Below, piece by piece: positions 61,426 to 64,000 of a DNA stretch of 64,000 nt. The position numbers and the translations under genes were made by a program. The stretch is from Roseiarcus sp963813195. GTDB lineage: Bacteria > Pseudomonadota > Alphaproteobacteria > Rhizobiales > Beijerinckiaceae. The notes beneath the pieces were generated by a model, which was not told the DNA's origin, did no database searches, and saw only the letters and a list, made by a program, of their open reading frames with translations. The DNA lies in contig CAWEYC010000002.1 in assembly GCA_963813195.1 (NCBI GenBank), forward strand, positions 62,001-126,000. Direction: 5' to 3'. Every line of letters begins with the position of its first letter. Position 1 is the first letter of the stretch.

Positions 61426-62226
61426 ATGCTGATCGGCAAGCGCGGCGCGGCGTCGACCGCGATCTCGAGCGCCGACGCCGAGCGCATCGTCATTCGCGGC
61501 TGCGATCTCGCCTCGGACCTGATGGGCCCGGCGAGCTTCACCGAGTTCTTCTTTTTCCTCGCGACCGGGCGCAGGCCGAGCGCCGAGCAGCGCTTTTTTC
61601 TCGATCTGTCGCTTGTCGCGATCGCCGAGCACGGCCTCACGCCAACCGTGCAGGCCGCGCGGATGACCTACGCCGCCGATCCTGCGGCGCTGCAGGGCGC
61701 GGTCGCCGCCGGCATTCTCGGCTGCGGCACGGTCGTTTTGGGGACTGCAGACCTCGCTCGCACGCTGATCGACGAGGTCCTGGCGCGGATCGACGCCGGA
61801 GTATCGCCGGACGACGCCGCCGAGGCCGTCGCGCGCGAGCGGCGCGCCGCCGGCCGAACCCTCCCTGGATACGGCCATCCCCTGCACAAACCGCTCGATC
61901 CGCGCGCCGAACGCATGTTCGCCCTGGCGCGCGAGCGCGGCGTCGCCGGACGCGCGATGGATTGCGCGACGCGCCTGACTGGGGCGGCCGCTCGCGTCTG
62001 GGGCAAGCCCCTGCCGATGAACGTCTCGATGGCGATCGCCGCCACATTGCGCGATCTCGACGTTCCCGCCGCGGTGGTTCGCGGCGTTCCGATCCTGGCG
62101 CGCACCGCCGGCCTGATCGCCCATCTCGCCGAGGAGGCGGAGACGCCGATCGGCTTCTATATGGCTTCTCAGGCCGAAGCGGCGATCCGCTATTCCGGCG
62201 ACGGCGCGGAGGACGCTTCGTCGTGA
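61426..62226 (+). CDS. Citryl-CoA lyase-like protein (citrate synthase fold)
   Basis: This 266-residue protein has the citrate synthase small-family fold: GPASFTEFFFFLATGRRPS, the catalytic GYGHPLHKPLDPRA region, and PMNVSMAIAATL. Members of this short group are annotated as citryl-CoA lyases, splitting citryl-CoA to acetyl-CoA and oxaloacetate, or related (methyl)citryl/malyl thioesters. GGAGGGAG precedes the ATG. It is the first gene of the operon repressed, presumably, by the divergent GntR protein, and its stop overlaps the next start. Confidence 0.85.
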   Translation: MLIGKRGAASTAISSADAERIVIRGCDLASDLMGPASFTEFFFFLATGRRPSAEQRFFLDLSLVAIAEHGLTPTVQAARMTYAADPAALQGAVAAGILGCGTVVLGTADLARTLIDEVLARIDAGVSPDDAAEAVARERRAAGRTLPGYGHPLHKPLDPRAERMFALARERGVAGRAMDCATRLTGAAARVWGKPLPMNVSMAIAATLRDLDVPAAVVRGVPILARTAGLIAHLAEEAETPIGFYMASQAEAAIRYSGDGAEDASS

Positions 62227-63527
62227 GCATGGTCGAGCCCGATATCGAGGCCGCGCCGTGGGACGGGCAAGCCGGCCGCGACGATCCGCTCTATCAGGCT
62301 CAGATCGCCTATCTCTTCGAGCGCTCGCGCTTCTATCGCGATAAGCTCGGTCGCGCCGGCTTCGATTCGCCCGCTTCGCTCGGCGGGCTCGCTGCGATCG
62401 CCGCGCTGCCGTTCACCGAAAAGGACGAACTGCGCCGCTCGAGAAGCTCGGATGAGCCGATCGGGACGCATTTGACCGCTTCGCCCAGCGAGATCCTGCG
62501 CATCTATTCGACCAGCGGCACGACGGGAACGCCGAGCTACATCCCGCTGACCGCGTCCGATCTCGAAGTCTGGGTGCGCACGTCGGCGCGCAGCTACGCG
62601 GCGTCCGGCATCGCGCGCGGCGAGCGGCTCATCTCGACCTACAACGCCGGCCCGTTCGTCGCCGGCGCGGCGCTCGACGCCTTCGCCAGGCTCGGCCTTT
62701 GTCACATCCCCGTCGGCACGGGAAGCACCGAGCGGCTGATGGCGGCGGTAGAGCTGCTGAAACCAAGCGTCGTCGCGCTGACCCCGTCCTATGCGCTGCA
62801 TCTCGCGGAATGGGCGCAAAAGCGCGGCTTCGACTTGACTGCCTCGAGCGTGAAACGGCTCATGGTCGCCGGCGAGCCCGGCGGCGGCGAACCGGCGATG
62901 CGCGCCAAGCTGGAGGCGGCCTGGGGCGCTGGAGTCACGGAGGCGATGGGCATCGGCGACATCTCCGTTTCGCTTTGGGGCGAATGCGAGGCGAAGTCGG
63001 GTATGCATTTTTCCGGCCGCGGCTTCGTCCACTTCGAGCTGATCGATCCGGCGAGCGGCGCCACGATCGAATTGCGCGACGGCGCCGAGGGCGAACTCGT
63101 GCTGACCCATCTCGTCAACCGCTCCGCGCCGTTGTTGCGCTTTCGCACCCGGGATCACGTGCGGCTCGGCGTCGGACCCTGCGCCTGCGGGCGCACCGCG
63201 CCGCGAATGCGCTGCATCGGCCGCACCGACGACATGCTGATCGTCAGGGGCGTCAATGTGTTTCCCTCCGCTTTGCGCGAAGTCGTCCATCAATTCGCCC
63301 CCGAGGTGACCGGCGTCATCATGATCCGGCCGCGCGCTCCGGGCGTGCGCCAGGAGCCGCCCTTGCCGGTGACCGTCGAGGTCGCGCGAAGCGGCAGCGA
63401 AGGCCTCGCCGAGCGCATCCGCGCGCGAATTCGCGACACGCTGCTGGTGACGACGGACATCGAACTGACGGCGGCGGGAAGCCTGCCGCGCAGCGAATAC
63501 AAGTCAAAGCTCGTGGAAAAGGCGTGA
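62223..63527 (+). CDS. Phenylacetate-CoA ligase-like (PaaK family) acyl-CoA synthetase
   Basis: This 434-residue AMP-forming ligase has the core YSTSGTTGTPSYIPLT (ATP binding), GEPGGGEPAMRAKLEA, and the hinge RTDDMLIVRGVNVFPSAL. The PaaK group activates aryl- and other carboxylic acids to CoA thioesters. GTG 62223 is chosen because GGAGGA lies nine bases upstream and it overlaps the lyase stop as GTGA; ATG 62229 is possible. It would activate the substrate that the lyase then cleaves, but which acid is unknown. Confidence 0.9.
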   Translation: MSMVEPDIEAAPWDGQAGRDDPLYQAQIAYLFERSRFYRDKLGRAGFDSPASLGGLAAIAALPFTEKDELRRSRSSDEPIGTHLTASPSEILRIYSTSGTTGTPSYIPLTASDLEVWVRTSARSYAASGIARGERLISTYNAGPFVAGAALDAFARLGLCHIPVGTGSTERLMAAVELLKPSVVALTPSYALHLAEWAQKRGFDLTASSVKRLMVAGEPGGGEPAMRAKLEAAWGAGVTEAMGIGDISVSLWGECEAKSGMHFSGRGFVHFELIDPASGATIELRDGAEGELVLTHLVNRSAPLLRFRTRDHVRLGVGPCACGRTAPRMRCIGRTDDMLIVRGVNVFPSALREVVHQFAPEVTGVIMIRPRAPGVRQEPPLPVTVEVARSGSEGLAERIRARIRDTLLVTTDIELTAAGSLPRSEYKSKLVEKA

Positions 63528-63539
63528 ATGGAGGCGTCG

Positions 63540-64000
63540 ATGAACAAGCTGCAAACCCAGGGGCTGCATCACATCACGCTCGTCGGCGCCGATCGGCAGA
63601 CCTCGATCGACTTCTGGGAGGGGCTGCTCGGGATGCCCTTCGTGTTCGAACAGCCCAATCTCGACAATCCGGCCGAGAGCCACATCTATTTCGATCCCGG
63701 CGACGGGCGGCTGATCACCGTCTTCACTCGCGAGGATCGCAAGCCGGTGCAGCGCCGCACGCCGACCGACATCGGCTGCGTCCATCACATCGCATTCAAC
63801 GTTTCGCGCGCCGTCTTCATGCAGGCGGTCGAGCGGCTGGACGGGCGCGGCGTCAAGCACACCGGCGTTCGCGACCGCAAGATTTTCGACGCGATCTATT
63901 TCGAGGATCCGCTCGGCCTGCTGATCGAGCTCTCCTGCTACAAGTTCGAGCCGCCGTTCGGCCACTCGCACGCCGACGTGCTGTTCGAAGCGCACAAGCT
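63540..64000 (+). CDS. VOC-family (glyoxalase/extradiol dioxygenase fold) protein, 3' end outside window
   Basis: The visible 153 residues begin MNKLQTQGLHHITLVGADRQ and contain two vicinal-oxygen-chelate modules: LHHITLVGADRQTSIDFWEG with its metal His, and CVHHIAFNVSRAVFMQAVER. Ring-cleaving dioxygenases and glyoxalases share this fold. A GGAGG site lies before ATG 63540; a second ATG at 63528 is less likely. It follows the CoA ligase by 12 bases in the same operon. The rest lies beyond the window. Confidence 0.88.
   Translation, partial: MNKLQTQGLHHITLVGADRQTSIDFWEGLLGMPFVFEQPNLDNPAESHIYFDPGDGRLITVFTREDRKPVQRRTPTDIGCVHHIAFNVSRAVFMQAVERLDGRGVKHTGVRDRKIFDAIYFEDPLGLLIELSCYKFEPPFGHSHADVLFEAHK

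Noticed and set aside
1..64000. CRISPR arrays, tRNA or rRNA genes, complete insertion sequences, prophage
   Set aside because: No regularly spaced repeats, cloverleaf-like segments, conserved rRNA blocks or transposase/integrase motifs were seen on reading; a dedicated search tool would be needed to exclude short or degenerate examples.

Overview
The window is high-GC (well over 60%) chromosomal DNA from an alphaproteobacterium, most likely of the Hyphomicrobiales (Rhizobiales). The evidence is a ccmI-ccmE-ccmF-ccmH cytochrome c maturation operon in the rhizobial cyc gene order, a MucR/Ros-type regulator, a YcgN cysteine-cluster protein, ZapE, a PodJ-like coiled-coil/SEL1 polar protein, a DUF1214/DUF1254 pair and a Tlde1-type (DUF2778) wall protein. 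No rRNA, tRNA, CRISPR array, prophage or complete insertion sequence was recognised. Genus cannot be fixed from this stretch alone.

Layout. 0-2.1 kb: a truncated PLP aminotransferase, then a small lower-GC patch with two orphan genes. 2.2-6.2 kb: cytochrome c maturation operon. 6.4-10.8 kb: a PepSY protein/response regulator/histidine kinase operon divergent from a secreted trypsin-like protease, then a small secreted protein and YcgN. 11-15.6 kb: a class A PBP, a DUF1214-DUF1254 pair and a histone-deacetylase-like hydrolase. 15.6-21 kb (minus strand): an MMPL exporter with a secreted partner, an MDR oxidoreductase with an N-terminal frameshift, and an unusual HTH-RibB-RibA-like fusion with a palindrome just upstream. 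21.4-32.5 kb: CheW-like protein, PBP1A, dnaN, TetR, zapE, polA and an asparagine synthase. 32.9-36.7 kb: a second two-component system, a 72-aa protein, a cytochrome c'-like protein and a cytochrome b561. 36.7-38.3 kb: a cobalamin riboswitch ahead of a Ni/Co permease. 38.3-47.8 kb: YncE-like propeller, quinone-oxidoreductase-like enzyme, methyltransferase, lytic transglycosylase with SPOR domain, hicAB with a palindromic operator, ychF, a REP-like palindrome, tandem MaoC hydratases and a CpdB-like phosphoesterase. 47.9-60.5 kb: the 1314-aa PodJ-like protein, MerR regulator, cmk, MFS carrier, Tlde1-domain protein, uvrB, a Ser/Ala-rich secreted protein, mucR and a YkuD enzyme. 60.6-64 kb: a GntR regulator divergent from a citryl-CoA lyase/CoA ligase/VOC operon that leaves the window.

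How it fits together. Much of the window is housekeeping (replication, repair, nucleotide, cell wall and haem maturation genes). Around it sit small regulated modules whose control elements can be read directly: the cobalamin riboswitch, a FadR-consensus site in the GntR divergent promoter, a perfect palindrome before hicA, and a perfect palindrome before the HTH-ribB fusion. The HTH-RibB fusion and the GntR-controlled CoA-thioester operon are the most promising candidates for undescribed biology.
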